DNA from: an uncultured Porphyromonadaceae bacterium
GTDB lineage: Bacteria > Bacteroidota > Bacteroidia > Bacteroidales > Muribaculaceae
Length of the DNA: 64,000 nt
Reading direction: 5' to 3'
Assembly: GCA_947427285.1 (NCBI GenBank)
Contig: CANEHE010000001.1
Location: forward strand, 62,001-126,000
In this document: positions 24,632-33,458 of the stretch, piece after piece
Layout of the letters: each line of letters starts with the position of its first letter
How positions within the stretch are numbered: the first letter of the stretch is position 1
Notes under the pieces: model-generated
Told to the model about the DNA's origin: nothing
What the model saw: only the letters and a program-made list of their open reading frames with translations
Databases searched by the model: none
Position numbers and translations under genes: made by a program

Positions 24632-26101
24632 TCAGTCGCGGCGTTCCTTTCGGGAAGCATCTATACGGAGCAAGATGAAAAGAAGGATAGTGAAGCCCCA
24701 TAATGCTGACCCTCCGTAGCTGAAGAAGGGTAGTGGTATGCCTATCACAGGACAAAGACCGATGACCATCCCTATATTTATGCAGAGATGGAAAATCAGA
24801 TAGGAGACAACACAGTAGGCATACACACGACCGAAAGGCGATCGTTGACGTTCCGCTATGTGGATAAGACGGAGAATCAGGGATAGAAATGCAATGAGCA
24901 CAGCAGTGGATCCTATGAATCCTTCCTCTTCTCCGATAGTGCAGAAGATAAAGTCGGTATGCTGTTCCGGAACATATTTGAGTTTTGTCTGTGTGCCGTT
25001 GAGAAATCCTTTTCCTGTCAGGCCTCCGGATCCGATGGCAATTTTCGATTGATTCACATTATAACCCACTCCGCGCAGGTCATCCTCAATCCCGAGTGCC
25101 ACTTTGATACGCATCTGTTGATGGGGCTGAAGTACATGCCCGAATACGTAATTTACGGAAAAGAGAAACAAAACCGATGCCGCTACAAATCCTACCGTGA
25201 CCATAAATCTGCGGATTCGGTGGCGAAGCATGGCGATAAGCGTATAAATGCATCCGAGTCCGATGGTGCACAGAAAAAATACAGTACCATTGACATCTAT
25301 TCCGCACAGTTCAAGTATTCCCGCAAGTATGCCGGCTCCGCAGAATCCGATTATTACGTTGCGGGCTATGATGATGTCGCGGCAGTAAAATATCAACATG
25401 AGCGCGAATATGGCCATTATGAGCACGAATACCGTAAACTCTCCGGCCGGTATTCCCAATATGAGAGGTTCGGTATATTTTACTGCGACTACAAAATATG
25501 TGATTGCTGCGACTGCCGCGCCGAGTACCATGCCGCTCATTCCCTCGCGATAAAGCACAAACACAAGTGACAGATACACCAGAGCCGACCCGGTTTCCCT
25601 CTGCATAAGTATCAGTGCCACCGGTAGCAATATGATGATCAATGCACGGAAATAGTTGCTCATTTTCGCGTTTAGCTGGAAGTTGTAGCTGTCGAAAAGT
25701 TTTGCCAGAGCCAGAGCGGTGGCGAATTTTCCGAATTCTGCCGGTTGCAGACTCACAGGTCCGAACACAAGCCATGAATGAGAGCCTTTGATGTTTGGAG
25801 CGAGAAATATAGTGGCAAGCAATAATAGGAGTACCATACCATATATCAGATAGGCATAAGCCTCATAAAGGCGGTAATCTATCAGTAGAATCACACATCC
25901 GAGCACAAGCGACAGACCGATCCATAAAATCTGTTTTCCTGAAAATTCTTCCAGGTCGAACAGACTTGCACTGTCGAAATCGTAACTTGCTGCGTAGATG
26001 CTGACCGCTCCGGCGCATACGAGAAGAAGATACAGTACAATCGTCATCCAGTCCAATGATCGGAATACCGAAACATTGGCTTCAGTGTTTTTTGACTCCA
26101 C
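24632..26101 (-). CDS. rodA: Rod-shape SEDS glycosyltransferase RodA
   Basis: Integral membrane peptidoglycan polymerase that pairs with PBP2 in the elongasome. At 489 residues it is longer than E. coli RodA (370), with extra hydrophobic segments in the middle (about 205-300), common in Bacteroidota. SEDS features: HSWLVFGPVSLQPAEFGK early, LQPHQQMRIKVALG, SKIAIGSGGLTGKGFLNGTQTKLKYVPEQHTDFIF in the large periplasmic loop, and the ending GIPLPFFSYGGSALW. Its first 20 bases overlap the end of mrdA (start 26101, mrdA stop 26082), so the two are translationally coupled. It is last in the operon. Confidence 0.95.
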   Translation of the reverse strand: MESKNTEANVSVFRSLDWMTIVLYLLLVCAGAVSIYAASYDFDSASLFDLEEFSGKQILWIGLSLVLGCVILLIDYRLYEAYAYLIYGMVLLLLLATIFLAPNIKGSHSWLVFGPVSLQPAEFGKFATALALAKLFDSYNFQLNAKMSNYFRALIIILLPVALILMQRETGSALVYLSLVFVLYREGMSGMVLGAAVAAITYFVVAVKYTEPLILGIPAGEFTVFVLIMAIFALMLIFYCRDIIIARNVIIGFCGAGILAGILELCGIDVNGTVFFLCTIGLGCIYTLIAMLRHRIRRFMVTVGFVAASVLFLFSVNYVFGHVLQPHQQMRIKVALGIEDDLRGVGYNVNQSKIAIGSGGLTGKGFLNGTQTKLKYVPEQHTDFIFCTIGEEEGFIGSTAVLIAFLSLILRLIHIAERQRSPFGRVYAYCVVSYLIFHLCINIGMVIGLCPVIGIPLPFFSYGGSALWGFTILLFILLRIDASRKERRD

Positions 26102-27935
26102 TTGACACTATCGTGTTAGAATTCAACATTCGTTCCTCCACTCCTTTCCTGGCTGGGGATATGGAGCCGTTAAGGTATCTTTCAATTATCAGACTGCCGA
26201 TAGGCACTCCGAAAGTAGCTCCGAATCCGGCGTTTTCCACATATACGGCAACCGCGATCCGGGGATTTTTATAGGGAGCGAACCCCATGAAGGCACTGTG
26301 ATCCCGTCCATGTGGATTCTGAGCCGTTCCGGTCTTGCCGGCCACTTCTATATCGGGAATGTTGGCTCTGCGGCAAGTGCCTCCGAGTACGGCCATTCTC
26401 ATTCCTTCCGCTACAGTTTCGTAATATTCCTTTTTGATTTCAGGTTTATGTCTGGTGCGGAATGCCATGTCAATCACTGTGTCTGATACTTCTTTCACCA
26501 CATGTGGCGTGTAGAAATATCCGCGGTTGGCTATCGTAGCGCAGAGATTTGCTATCTGAAGAGGTGTGGCCAGAACTTCGCCCTGACCGATTGAGATTGA
26601 GATTATGGAATTGGCACTCCAGGACGCACCTCTGAATGAGTCGCTGTAGAATTTTGCATTCGGGATGAATCCCCGGCTTTCTGACGGAAGATCAATTCCC
26701 AACCGGTAGCCGTAACCCATTGCAACCATGTAGTCTTTCCATTTTGTAAGCTGGTCGGCTGGTTTGGTCCCACGACGGTCGATCATGTTTTTCAGTCCCC
26801 AGCAGAAGTAGGCGTTGCAGGAAGTCTGGAGAGCGGGTTTGAGGGCTATCGGCGATCCGTGCCCGTGGCAACCTATACGGAGTCCGTTGACATATCCCCG
26901 GTAACATGGATAGGCCGTACCTGTGGTGACGATTCCTTCCTGAAGTAAAATCAATCCTTGTGTGGGTTTGAACGTGGAACCTGGAGGATACATCCCCTGT
27001 ATTGAGCGGTCGTATAGTGGCTTGTAAGGATCACGCACCAGTTCGGCATAGTTTTTCCCTCGTTCCTTGCCTACCAACAGTGAAGGATCATAGTTGGGTG
27101 ATGTCACCAGACACAGAATCTCTCCTGTTGACGGCTCGATGGCTACAATGGCTCCGATTTTACCTCTCATAAGTTGTTCGCCATATTGCTGCAGCTCCAT
27201 GTCGATTGACAGTTTGAGGTTATGTCCTGATACTGGAGCCACATCATGTATGCCGTTTTCGTATTTTCCCTGAATACGCCCGTTGGCATCCTTCATTAGT
27301 ATCTCCATACCCTTTTCACCACGTAGCTGTCGTTCATAGCTTTTTTCGATTCCGAGGTCTCCCGTATAATCTCCGGGCCGATAGTAACGGTCGCGCTCCA
27401 CATCGGTGCCTGATACTTCCCGGATATTGCCGAGTATATTGCTGCCGGAAGGATAGCTGTATTGTCTTACTGTGCGTTTCTGAATGAAAAAGCCGGGGAA
27501 AAGATATAGTTTCTCTGACAGACGTCCATAATCTTCTGCCGATAGATGTGACAGAAGTTTCTGAGGTGTATATGACGAATACCCGGGATTTTTCCGCAGA
27601 TTTTTCATTTCGGCCCATTTCTCTGAGAGTTCTTCACGGGTTATGCCAAGTACGGAACATAAGGCCGTTGTATCGAAAGGGGCCACATCCCGTGGGATGA
27701 GCATCACATCGTAGGCAGGCTGATTGAATACAAGAAGGCGTCCTTCGCGGTCGTACATCAGACCGCGTGCCGGATAGATGACTTTTTTCAGAAAAGCATT
27801 GCTCTCCGCGTTTTCCTTATATCTGTCGTCCGAAACCTGCAGATTGAACAGCCTTACAATATAGATGACGGCTATCAAACAGATAAATCCGGCAATCGCA
27901 TATTTCCTTTTCTCAAGTACGTAATCTTTTCTCAT
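26082..27935 (-). CDS. mrdA: Penicillin-binding protein 2 (transpeptidase)
   Basis: Class B penicillin-binding protein of 617 residues that cross-links peptidoglycan during side-wall growth. One N-terminal membrane anchor (about 12-30, FICLIAVIYIVRLFNLQV), a dimerisation domain with YPARGLMYDREGRLL, then the transpeptidase domain: SXXK at Ser320-Lys323 (PGSTFKP), SCN motif in QTSCNAYFCW, and KTG in VAGKTGTAQN. PASTA domains absent. It is part of the mreB-mreC-mreD-mrdA-rodA set and overlaps rodA by 20 bases. It is a beta-lactam target. Confidence 0.96.
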   Translation of the reverse strand: MRKDYVLEKRKYAIAGFICLIAVIYIVRLFNLQVSDDRYKENAESNAFLKKVIYPARGLMYDREGRLLVFNQPAYDVMLIPRDVAPFDTTALCSVLGITREELSEKWAEMKNLRKNPGYSSYTPQKLLSHLSAEDYGRLSEKLYLFPGFFIQKRTVRQYSYPSGSNILGNIREVSGTDVERDRYYRPGDYTGDLGIEKSYERQLRGEKGMEILMKDANGRIQGKYENGIHDVAPVSGHNLKLSIDMELQQYGEQLMRGKIGAIVAIEPSTGEILCLVTSPNYDPSLLVGKERGKNYAELVRDPYKPLYDRSIQGMYPPGSTFKPTQGLILLQEGIVTTGTAYPCYRGYVNGLRIGCHGHGSPIALKPALQTSCNAYFCWGLKNMIDRRGTKPADQLTKWKDYMVAMGYGYRLGIDLPSESRGFIPNAKFYSDSFRGASWSANSIISISIGQGEVLATPLQIANLCATIANRGYFYTPHVVKEVSDTVIDMAFRTRHKPEIKKEYYETVAEGMRMAVLGGTCRRANIPDIEVAGKTGTAQNPHGRDHSAFMGFAPYKNPRIAVAVYVENAGFGATFGVPIGSLIIERYLNGSISPARKGVEERMLNSNTIVSSGVKKH

Positions 27936-27986
27936 TTGGTTTTTGATGCGAATACGTCCTGTAAGTTGTGTAGGTTGCTCATGTTT

Positions 27987-28505
27987 TCAACGTCGTTCCC
28001 GCCTGATCGTGATCAGGCTGTCAAGTCCCAACAGTAGCAAGAATGTCAACAGACTGCTTCCTACAGTCAGTAGAGCCACTTCTCTGATATCGGCAAAAGA
28101 GAAATATTCGATTGAAAAGACAAGGAAGGAAAAAATGCCTACCAATGTCAGCATATATTTGCAATATACGGCCATACCAAGCGTGATGATGTTTGGTATG
28201 ATCTCTTTCATTCTGTCATCATGCTGTACGTATGCATAGAAGACAGGACGGCGGATTGCCGCTGTGAGAGTACAACTCAATGCGTTGAGCCCAGGTGTGT
28301 CGGAAAAGATGTCAACACTGAGACCCATCAGGAAAGATAGGGTAAGGAGTAGAATAAGATTCATGTTGACAGGCATCCTGATTATAAAATAGACCATTAC
28401 TAATGGAACTGCCACACCAAACAATAGAATATGGTTGCAGATAAGTGTCTGAGCGGCCAGTAAGCTCAGAAACAGAATGGCTATATGTAGAGTTCGGTTG
28501 TCCAC
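27987..28505 (-). CDS. mreD: Rod shape-determining protein MreD
   Basis: Small inner-membrane protein (172 residues) with about five hydrophobic helices; the first begins at ILFLSLLAAQTLICNHI and the second at AVPLVMVYFII. MreD sequences are weakly conserved. The call rests on size, topology, the GLSVDIFSDTPGLNALS motif typical of MreD (G-x-x-x-D-x-x-x-x-x-x-G) and position between mreC and mrdA. It helps connect MreC to the elongation machinery. Gap to mrdA is 51 bases, to mreC 56 bases. Confidence 0.93.
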   Translation of the reverse strand: MDNRTLHIAILFLSLLAAQTLICNHILLFGVAVPLVMVYFIIRMPVNMNLILLLTLSFLMGLSVDIFSDTPGLNALSCTLTAAIRRPVFYAYVQHDDRMKEIIPNIITLGMAVYCKYMLTLVGIFSFLVFSIEYFSFADIREVALLTVGSSLLTFLLLLGLDSLITIRRERR

Positions 28506-28561
28506 GGGGACGTAGGAGTTGTTTTCTTTGATTGTTGACGGAATGGTTATTGTTTTGTAGA

Positions 28562-29407
28562 TTATTCCTCCTTTCGGTCGAAAGTTCGGAGTGAGTCAAG
28601 TTCTGTTTTCAGATTGTCCTTTATTATCCGCACAGTACCGAGATTGTTGAAGTCGGAGCTCAATCTGATTTTAAGTGTGAAGAAATTGCCGTCCGAGTTT
28701 CTCACCTGCGACATTACGATACCTACAGGGATTCCTTCAGGAAATGTGGTGGAAAACCCGCTGGTCACAATTGTGTCGCCGATATGGTATCGCGCATGGC
28801 GTGGAATTTCCTCAATCCATGCAGTGTGTGGATCGTTTTCTTTCCATGCAAGAGAGCCTACAAACTGAGTGCCCTTGAGCTTCACTGAGAAATGCTGGTC
28901 TTTCGTCAGCAGTGAGATCACGCGGGCTGTATGCTTTCCGCATACGTTGACTATTCCCACCACGCCGTTCTGGTCCACCACTCCCATGCCCGGGGCAAGT
29001 CCGTCTGCCTGTCCACGGTTGATGGTGAAATAGTTTCTCGGATGGCGGGTGCTGTTGTTGATCACAGATGCAGCCACATATCCGAATCTGGGGGGCAAAC
29101 CTGAATATGCTACGCTGTCATCGATCATCGCACGGATATGTTGAAGCTCATTGGTGAGGTTCAGCACGCGGTTCTCCAGTTCTGCATTGCTGGCCTGTAG
29201 TGAGCGGTTTATCTCACGCAGATTGAAGTAGCCGGTCACTGTCGAGGTCGCTTCGTTGACAGTGCTGCTGACAGCATTGGCTGATGTAAGCCAGACTGAA
29301 CGTTGGTAGGTATTGAAACTGAACAACAGGATAAGACTTACCAGCACATAGAATGCAAATACAAACCATGTGCTGTATCTCATCAGAAAGTTGATCAGAT
29401 TTCTCAC
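28562..29407 (-). CDS. mreC: Rod shape-determining protein MreC
   Basis: Bitopic inner-membrane protein of 281 residues: one N-terminal helix (about 13-33), a coiled coil (about 60-95, LQASNAELENRVLNLTNELQ), and the periplasmic beta-barrel domain with FTINRGQADGLAPGMGVVDQNGVVGIV, GSLAWKEND and IVTSGFSTTFPEGIPVG. It forms a scaffold that activates RodA/PBP2. It starts 2 bases after the mreB stop, in tight coupling. Confidence 0.96.
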   Translation of the reverse strand: MRNLINFLMRYSTWFVFAFYVLVSLILLFSFNTYQRSVWLTSANAVSSTVNEATSTVTGYFNLREINRSLQASNAELENRVLNLTNELQHIRAMIDDSVAYSGLPPRFGYVAASVINNSTRHPRNYFTINRGQADGLAPGMGVVDQNGVVGIVNVCGKHTARVISLLTKDQHFSVKLKGTQFVGSLAWKENDPHTAWIEEIPRHARYHIGDTIVTSGFSTTFPEGIPVGIVMSQVRNSDGNFFTLKIRLSSDFNNLGTVRIIKDNLKTELDSLRTFDRKEE

Positions 29408-29409
29408 TA

Positions 29410-30435
29410 TCAGCGGATGAGGAAAGAGAAGCGATTGATGTTCTTGAGAGCCACACCGGTTCCCTTGGCCACAGCGTGCAGCGGATCCTCGGCAATCTTG
29501 AATTCAATGCCGATCTTATCGGTAAATCGTTTGGCCAGACCGCGTAGCATGGCTCCTCCACCGGCAAGATAGATCCCATTACGGACTATGTCGGCATAAA
29601 GTTCCGGAGGAGTGACATCAAGGGCCGCCAGAACGGCTTCTTCGATTTTTACCACAGATTTCTCTATGCAGCGGGAGATTTCCTCGTAGGTGACAGGGAC
29701 TTCCATCGGAAGGGCACTTGATTTGTTGGGACCGCATACGATGAATGGTTCCGGTGGATTTTCCAATACAGGAAGGGCAGAGCCAACGTTGATTTTGATT
29801 TTTTCCGCCATCGGAGCTCCTACTTTAAGATTGTGTACGCGCCCCATGTGTTCCTGAATGTCGGCTGTGAGGGTATTGCCGGCCAGCCGGATGCTTTTGT
29901 TGCATACGATTCCTCCAAGGGATATGACGGCAATCTCGGTTGAGCCTCCGCCTATATCGACAATCATGTTTCCCTGCGGAGCCTCGACGTCAAGACCGAT
30001 ACCCAATGCAGCGGCCATCGGTTCGTAGATCATATACACATCCCGGCCTCCGGCGTGTTCGCTTGAGTCGCGTACTGCGCGGATCTCTACTTCTGTCGAT
30101 CCGGACGGGATGCAGACCACCATCCGAAGTGAGGGGGAGAACCAGCTCCATCTGCGTTTGGAGCTGACCATTTTCACCATTCCGCGGATCATCTGTTCTG
30201 CGGCGTTGAAGTCAGCGATCACTCCGTCGCGGAGAGGACGGATGGTCCGGATGCCCGGCGGTTCGCGCCCTTCCATCTGTGCGGCGGGAGTGCCTACGGC
30301 AAGGAGTTTTTCTGTTTTTATGTCGATGGCCACTACCGAAGGCTCGTCGACCACGATCTTATCGTTATGTATGATGATGGAGTTGGCAGTGCCGAGGTCC
30401 ATCGCTATTTCCTGTGTGAATGAAAAAAGTCCCAT
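29410..30435 (-). CDS. mreB: Rod shape-determining protein MreB
   Basis: Bacterial actin homologue of 341 residues that forms membrane-attached filaments guiding side-wall synthesis. Nucleotide-binding motifs of the actin family are present: phosphate 1 MDLGTANSIIIH near residue 12, phosphate 2 IVDIGGGSTEIAVISLGG, and the adenosine motif YLAGGGAMLRGLAKR. The N-terminus MGLFSFTQE resembles the short membrane-binding tail of other MreB proteins. It lies 46 bases after purH, whose promoter may drive the whole set. Confidence 0.97.
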   Translation of the reverse strand: MGLFSFTQEIAMDLGTANSIIIHNDKIVVDEPSVVAIDIKTEKLLAVGTPAAQMEGREPPGIRTIRPLRDGVIADFNAAEQMIRGMVKMVSSKRRWSWFSPSLRMVVCIPSGSTEVEIRAVRDSSEHAGGRDVYMIYEPMAAALGIGLDVEAPQGNMIVDIGGGSTEIAVISLGGIVCNKSIRLAGNTLTADIQEHMGRVHNLKVGAPMAEKIKINVGSALPVLENPPEPFIVCGPNKSSALPMEVPVTYEEISRCIEKSVVKIEEAVLAALDVTPPELYADIVRNGIYLAGGGAMLRGLAKRFTDKIGIEFKIAEDPLHAVAKGTGVALKNINRFSFLIR

Positions 30436-30481
30436 TTTAAAATTGATGTGGGCAGATAATTTGGTGTTTTCAGTGGGGGGA

Positions 30482-31996
30482 TTAATGGCGGAAGTGGCGG
30501 AACCCTGTGATTGTCATGGCCATTCCATTGTTTTCACAGAATTCTATGGATTCCTGATCGCGTATGCTTCCGCCTGGATGCACTACAGCTTCAATTCCAG
30601 CTTCTTTTGCGATCTCCACGCAATCCGGGAATGGGAAGAAAGCATCCGAGGCCATTACCGCGCCGGTCAGATCAAAACTGAACGAATGTGCCTTCTCAAT
30701 GGCCTGACGAAGGGCGTCCACACGAGATGTCTGGCCGACTCCGGATGCCATTAGCTGCAACCCTTTCGCCAGAACAATTGAATTGCTTTTCGAATGCTTA
30801 ACTATCTTATTGGCGAAAATAAGGTCTGCGATTTCTGTCTCAGTGGGCTTCCGGCTTGTCACTGCCTTCATGTCCTCTTCTGTCTCACTCTTCAGATCGG
30901 CTTTCTGACACAGTATGCCGTTTAGAGCAGAACGGTAGCGGACTGTCGGCAACTTTAGATCTTTTGCAAGGAGAATGATACGATTTTTCTTTTGCTTCAG
31001 GATTTCCAGTGCTTCCGGTGTATACTCCGGAGCAATGATCACTTCGAAAAATATCGTGTTGATTTTTTCAGCTGTTTCTGGAAGAATAGTGCCGTTGCAG
31101 ACAAGCACTCCTCCGAAAGCTGACACCGGATCACAGGCTAAAGCTGCATCCCATGCGTCGGAGATTGTTTTTCTTGATGCCACTCCACACGCATTGTTAT
31201 GCTTCAGTATGGCGAAAGTCGGTTGATCGAAATCGGAGATAAGTCCTACAGCTGCGTCGATGTCGAGAAAGTTGTTATAACTGATCTCTTTACCATGCAA
31301 CTGAGAGAACATCTTTTCAAAGTCTCCGTAGAACCGGGCCTCCTGATGGGGATTTTCGCCATAACGGAGATGTTTGGTACCGTCTACGGCCAGGCGCAGG
31401 GCAGAAGGGTCGGCTGCGTCAAACCAGTTGAAAATCGTGCTGTCGTAGAAGGAACTTACGCCGAAAGCCCATTTTGCAAATTCACGACGCTGTTCAAGTG
31501 TGGTATGGGCCCCTTGTGTTTCAAGAAGGTGGTTCAAGGGTTCGTATTGTGCTTTTGAGGCCACAATGACCACGTCTGCGAAATTCTTGGCAGCCGCCCG
31601 TATGAGTGATATACCGCCTATATCGATTTTCTCTATGATATCCTGATCTGTGGCACCGGAAGCGACTGTCTCTGAGAAAGGATAGAGATCCACAATCACT
31701 AAATCTATTTCCGGGATGGAGTATTTTTCGGCTTGCGATGAATCGCCTTCATTGTCGCGTCGCATCAGAATGCCTCCCATCACAGCTGGATGCAACGTTT
31801 TTACCCTTCCTCCGAAGATTGAAGGATAACCGGTAATGGATTCCACGGGAGTGCATTCAAAGCCTTCTCCGCAGATAAAACTGTGGGTGCCGCCTGTGGA
31901 GTAAAATTTCACTCCTTCAGAAGCGAGTCTGTTAAGAATCGGGAGTAGCCCGTCTTTATGATATACCGAAATCAGTGCTGATTTGATTCTTTTCAT
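30482..31996 (-). CDS. purH: Bifunctional AICAR transformylase / IMP cyclohydrolase
   Basis: Final two steps of purine synthesis in the cytosol, 504 residues. The N-terminal methylglyoxal-synthase-like IMP cyclohydrolase domain (about 1-150) carries YSTGGT and GGRVKTLHPAVMGGIL. The AICAR transformylase domain follows, with LRYGENPHQEARFY, the catalytic lysine-histidine in AILKHNNACGVAS, and the end DAFFPFPDCVEIAKEAGI and VVHPGGSIRDQESI. Placement just upstream of mreB is a known Bacteroidales order. A -7 box lies at 32095-32102. No purine riboswitch was recognised in the 200 bases upstream. Confidence 0.97.
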   Translation of the reverse strand: MKRIKSALISVYHKDGLLPILNRLASEGVKFYSTGGTHSFICGEGFECTPVESITGYPSIFGGRVKTLHPAVMGGILMRRDNEGDSSQAEKYSIPEIDLVIVDLYPFSETVASGATDQDIIEKIDIGGISLIRAAAKNFADVVIVASKAQYEPLNHLLETQGAHTTLEQRREFAKWAFGVSSFYDSTIFNWFDAADPSALRLAVDGTKHLRYGENPHQEARFYGDFEKMFSQLHGKEISYNNFLDIDAAVGLISDFDQPTFAILKHNNACGVASRKTISDAWDAALACDPVSAFGGVLVCNGTILPETAEKINTIFFEVIIAPEYTPEALEILKQKKNRIILLAKDLKLPTVRYRSALNGILCQKADLKSETEEDMKAVTSRKPTETEIADLIFANKIVKHSKSNSIVLAKGLQLMASGVGQTSRVDALRQAIEKAHSFSFDLTGAVMASDAFFPFPDCVEIAKEAGIEAVVHPGGSIRDQESIEFCENNGMAMTITGFRHFRH

Positions 31997-32094
31997 GATT
32001 GAAATAGTTTGGAATAATGCGAGAAAATCCGATTATTTCCAGATGGCGGATGGCCTCAGGAAGCATAAAGGAACACCTTCTGCATTTTAGGCTG

Positions 32095-32102
32095 CAAATT
32101 TA
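32095..32102 (-). promoter_or_regulatory. Putative promoter -7 box of purH-mre operon
   Basis: TAAATTTG on the minus strand, about 99 bases before the purH ATG at 31996. No good -33 element at the usual spacing. Confidence 0.45.
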
Positions 32103-32151
32103 ACAAAAAAAATTGGCCTGTGTGGGAGGCGTAAAAAGTTTTTTTGATGAA

Positions 32152-32185
32152 AAATGTCCGGGACTTGTCAAAGCCTCGGACATTT
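32152..32185 (-). terminator. Terminator downstream of the TPR gene
   Basis: On the minus strand AAATGTCCG pairs with CGGACATTT (plus 32177-32185 and 32152-32160), extended to 11 pairs with one G-U, followed by a T-rich tail. It lies 20 bases after the TPR gene stop and separates it from purH. Confidence 0.8.
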
Positions 32186-32205
32186 GATTTTTCAAAGGTT
32201 ATTTT

Positions 32206-33330
32206 TTATTGGGGGAAATAGGTGGTGAGAGCGTAGTCCACGCTTTCAATCAGATTGTCGCGCAAACCGTCTGGCTTGTCGTTCATTCCTTTGGCTTTTT
32301 CAAGATATGTCTTGGCTACTTCGAAATAATCGGTTTTCAGTTTGGCGCGTTTTTCGCGGGCTTCTGCGGAATTGCCTTCTACAAGATTCAGTTTCTCTGT
32401 ACCGATCCGGAAGATACGGCTGGCTGCGCGGAGCAGAGTCTCATAGTCTACATTGGGGAGTGAGGCTGCCTTGCGGTAGGCTGCCTCTGCCTCGGCTTCC
32501 TTGTCAAGACGGTTGTAGGTGAATCCGAGAAGGCCATACAGGTTCGCATTGTCGGGATTAGCACTTATTTCTTTGTTGAGCATGGTCAGTGCCTCCTCAC
32601 TACGGTTGTCGGCAATCATGGAATTGATCAGATTGTTGAGAAACACTGGCTGGGCCACTCCGAAACGAGCATATCCGGCCTGAGCGATCTCATTGATGTT
32701 TTTCTGTGCCTCGGCCTCAAGAGTGGAGTCTTTCTGAGCCATGTTCTGCCAGCAGGCAATTTCGTAGATGTATGCCTCGGGCTGCTCATAATTGTTTAGT
32801 CGGGCTTTCTTGAATGCCGCGGCACTTTCAGGAACTGCGTTGCCTGAATAAGCGGCCAGACCAGCATTGAAATATGCGGTGGCCCGTTGTTCCTGATTCA
32901 CACTTTCTGCAGCTTTGGCGAATGCTGGAATCTCAGGCATGTCGGCATAAATCAGAAAAGCCTCGTAAGCTTGAGGATAATACATCTTCTGGTTGTAATA
33001 GTTGCCTCCCACGTTGAAGAAATCATTGACGTGTCCTACAACTGTATTGGCTATTTTTTTGGAATATTTCGGATTGACTTTTCCTTTTTTATCAGGAAGT
33101 GAGTCCAACGGAAGAGCCTGAAGCATGTAGCGGTAGCCATCCACAAGCATTTTTCCCATCTGGTTCGGGTCAACTCCCTGAGGATTGATGGCCGCTAATC
33201 CAAGAGATTTGTCGTATTCTTTGAACTGATTGTTACCCAGCTCAAAGAGCTGTTTGGCATCCATTGCTTCCTGGGCGCATACAGAGCCGGCCATGGCGGC
33301 AACGAGCGCGAGTGCGAATGTCTTTTTCAT
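32206..33330 (-). CDS. Exported tetratricopeptide-repeat protein
   Basis: A 374-residue protein with signal peptide MKKTFALALVAAMAGSVCAQ cleaved after CAQ. Several TPR-like helical pairs are visible: YYPQAYEAFLIYADMPE (about 120-136), QRATAYFNAGLAAYSGNAVPESAAAFKKA (about 147-175), RSEEALTMLNKEISANPDNANLYGLLGFTY (about 244-273) and AEAEAAYRKAASLPN. Such proteins usually hold envelope complexes together. In Bacteroidales a TPR protein of this type often follows gyrA, as here (128 bases after the gyrA stop, with a hairpin between). Specific role unknown. Confidence 0.82.
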   Translation of the reverse strand: MKKTFALALVAAMAGSVCAQEAMDAKQLFELGNNQFKEYDKSLGLAAINPQGVDPNQMGKMLVDGYRYMLQALPLDSLPDKKGKVNPKYSKKIANTVVGHVNDFFNVGGNYYNQKMYYPQAYEAFLIYADMPEIPAFAKAAESVNQEQRATAYFNAGLAAYSGNAVPESAAAFKKARLNNYEQPEAYIYEIACWQNMAQKDSTLEAEAQKNINEIAQAGYARFGVAQPVFLNNLINSMIADNRSEEALTMLNKEISANPDNANLYGLLGFTYNRLDKEAEAEAAYRKAASLPNVDYETLLRAASRIFRIGTEKLNLVEGNSAEAREKRAKLKTDYFEVAKTYLEKAKGMNDKPDGLRDNLIESVDYALTTYFPQ

Positions 33331-33412
33331 GTCGGTATGTGAATGTTTGTTCTGAATTCGTGTCGGTTGTTCAAGGGAAAGAGAGATACCCTCCTTATGT
33401 ATGTCAACAACA

Positions 33413-33447
33413 CGCGGAGGGTTTTTGTTCTGAACAGACCCTCCGCG
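33413..33447 (-). terminator. Hairpin between gyrA and the TPR gene
   Basis: CGCGGAGGGT (33413-33422) and ACCCTCCGCG (33438-33447) form a perfect 10-bp stem with a 15-base loop, 12 bases after the gyrA stop. On the minus strand no T-run follows, so it may only reduce read-through into the TPR gene or act as a stability stem. Confidence 0.6.
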
Positions 33448-33458
33448 CGGTCGCGGGT

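Noticed and set aside
24607-24641. CCGCGAC...GTCGCGG inverted repeat taken as a terminator between nadC and rodA
   Set aside because: The stem is 7 bp with a 21-base loop, runs into the rodA coding end and has no T-run. Too weak to call.
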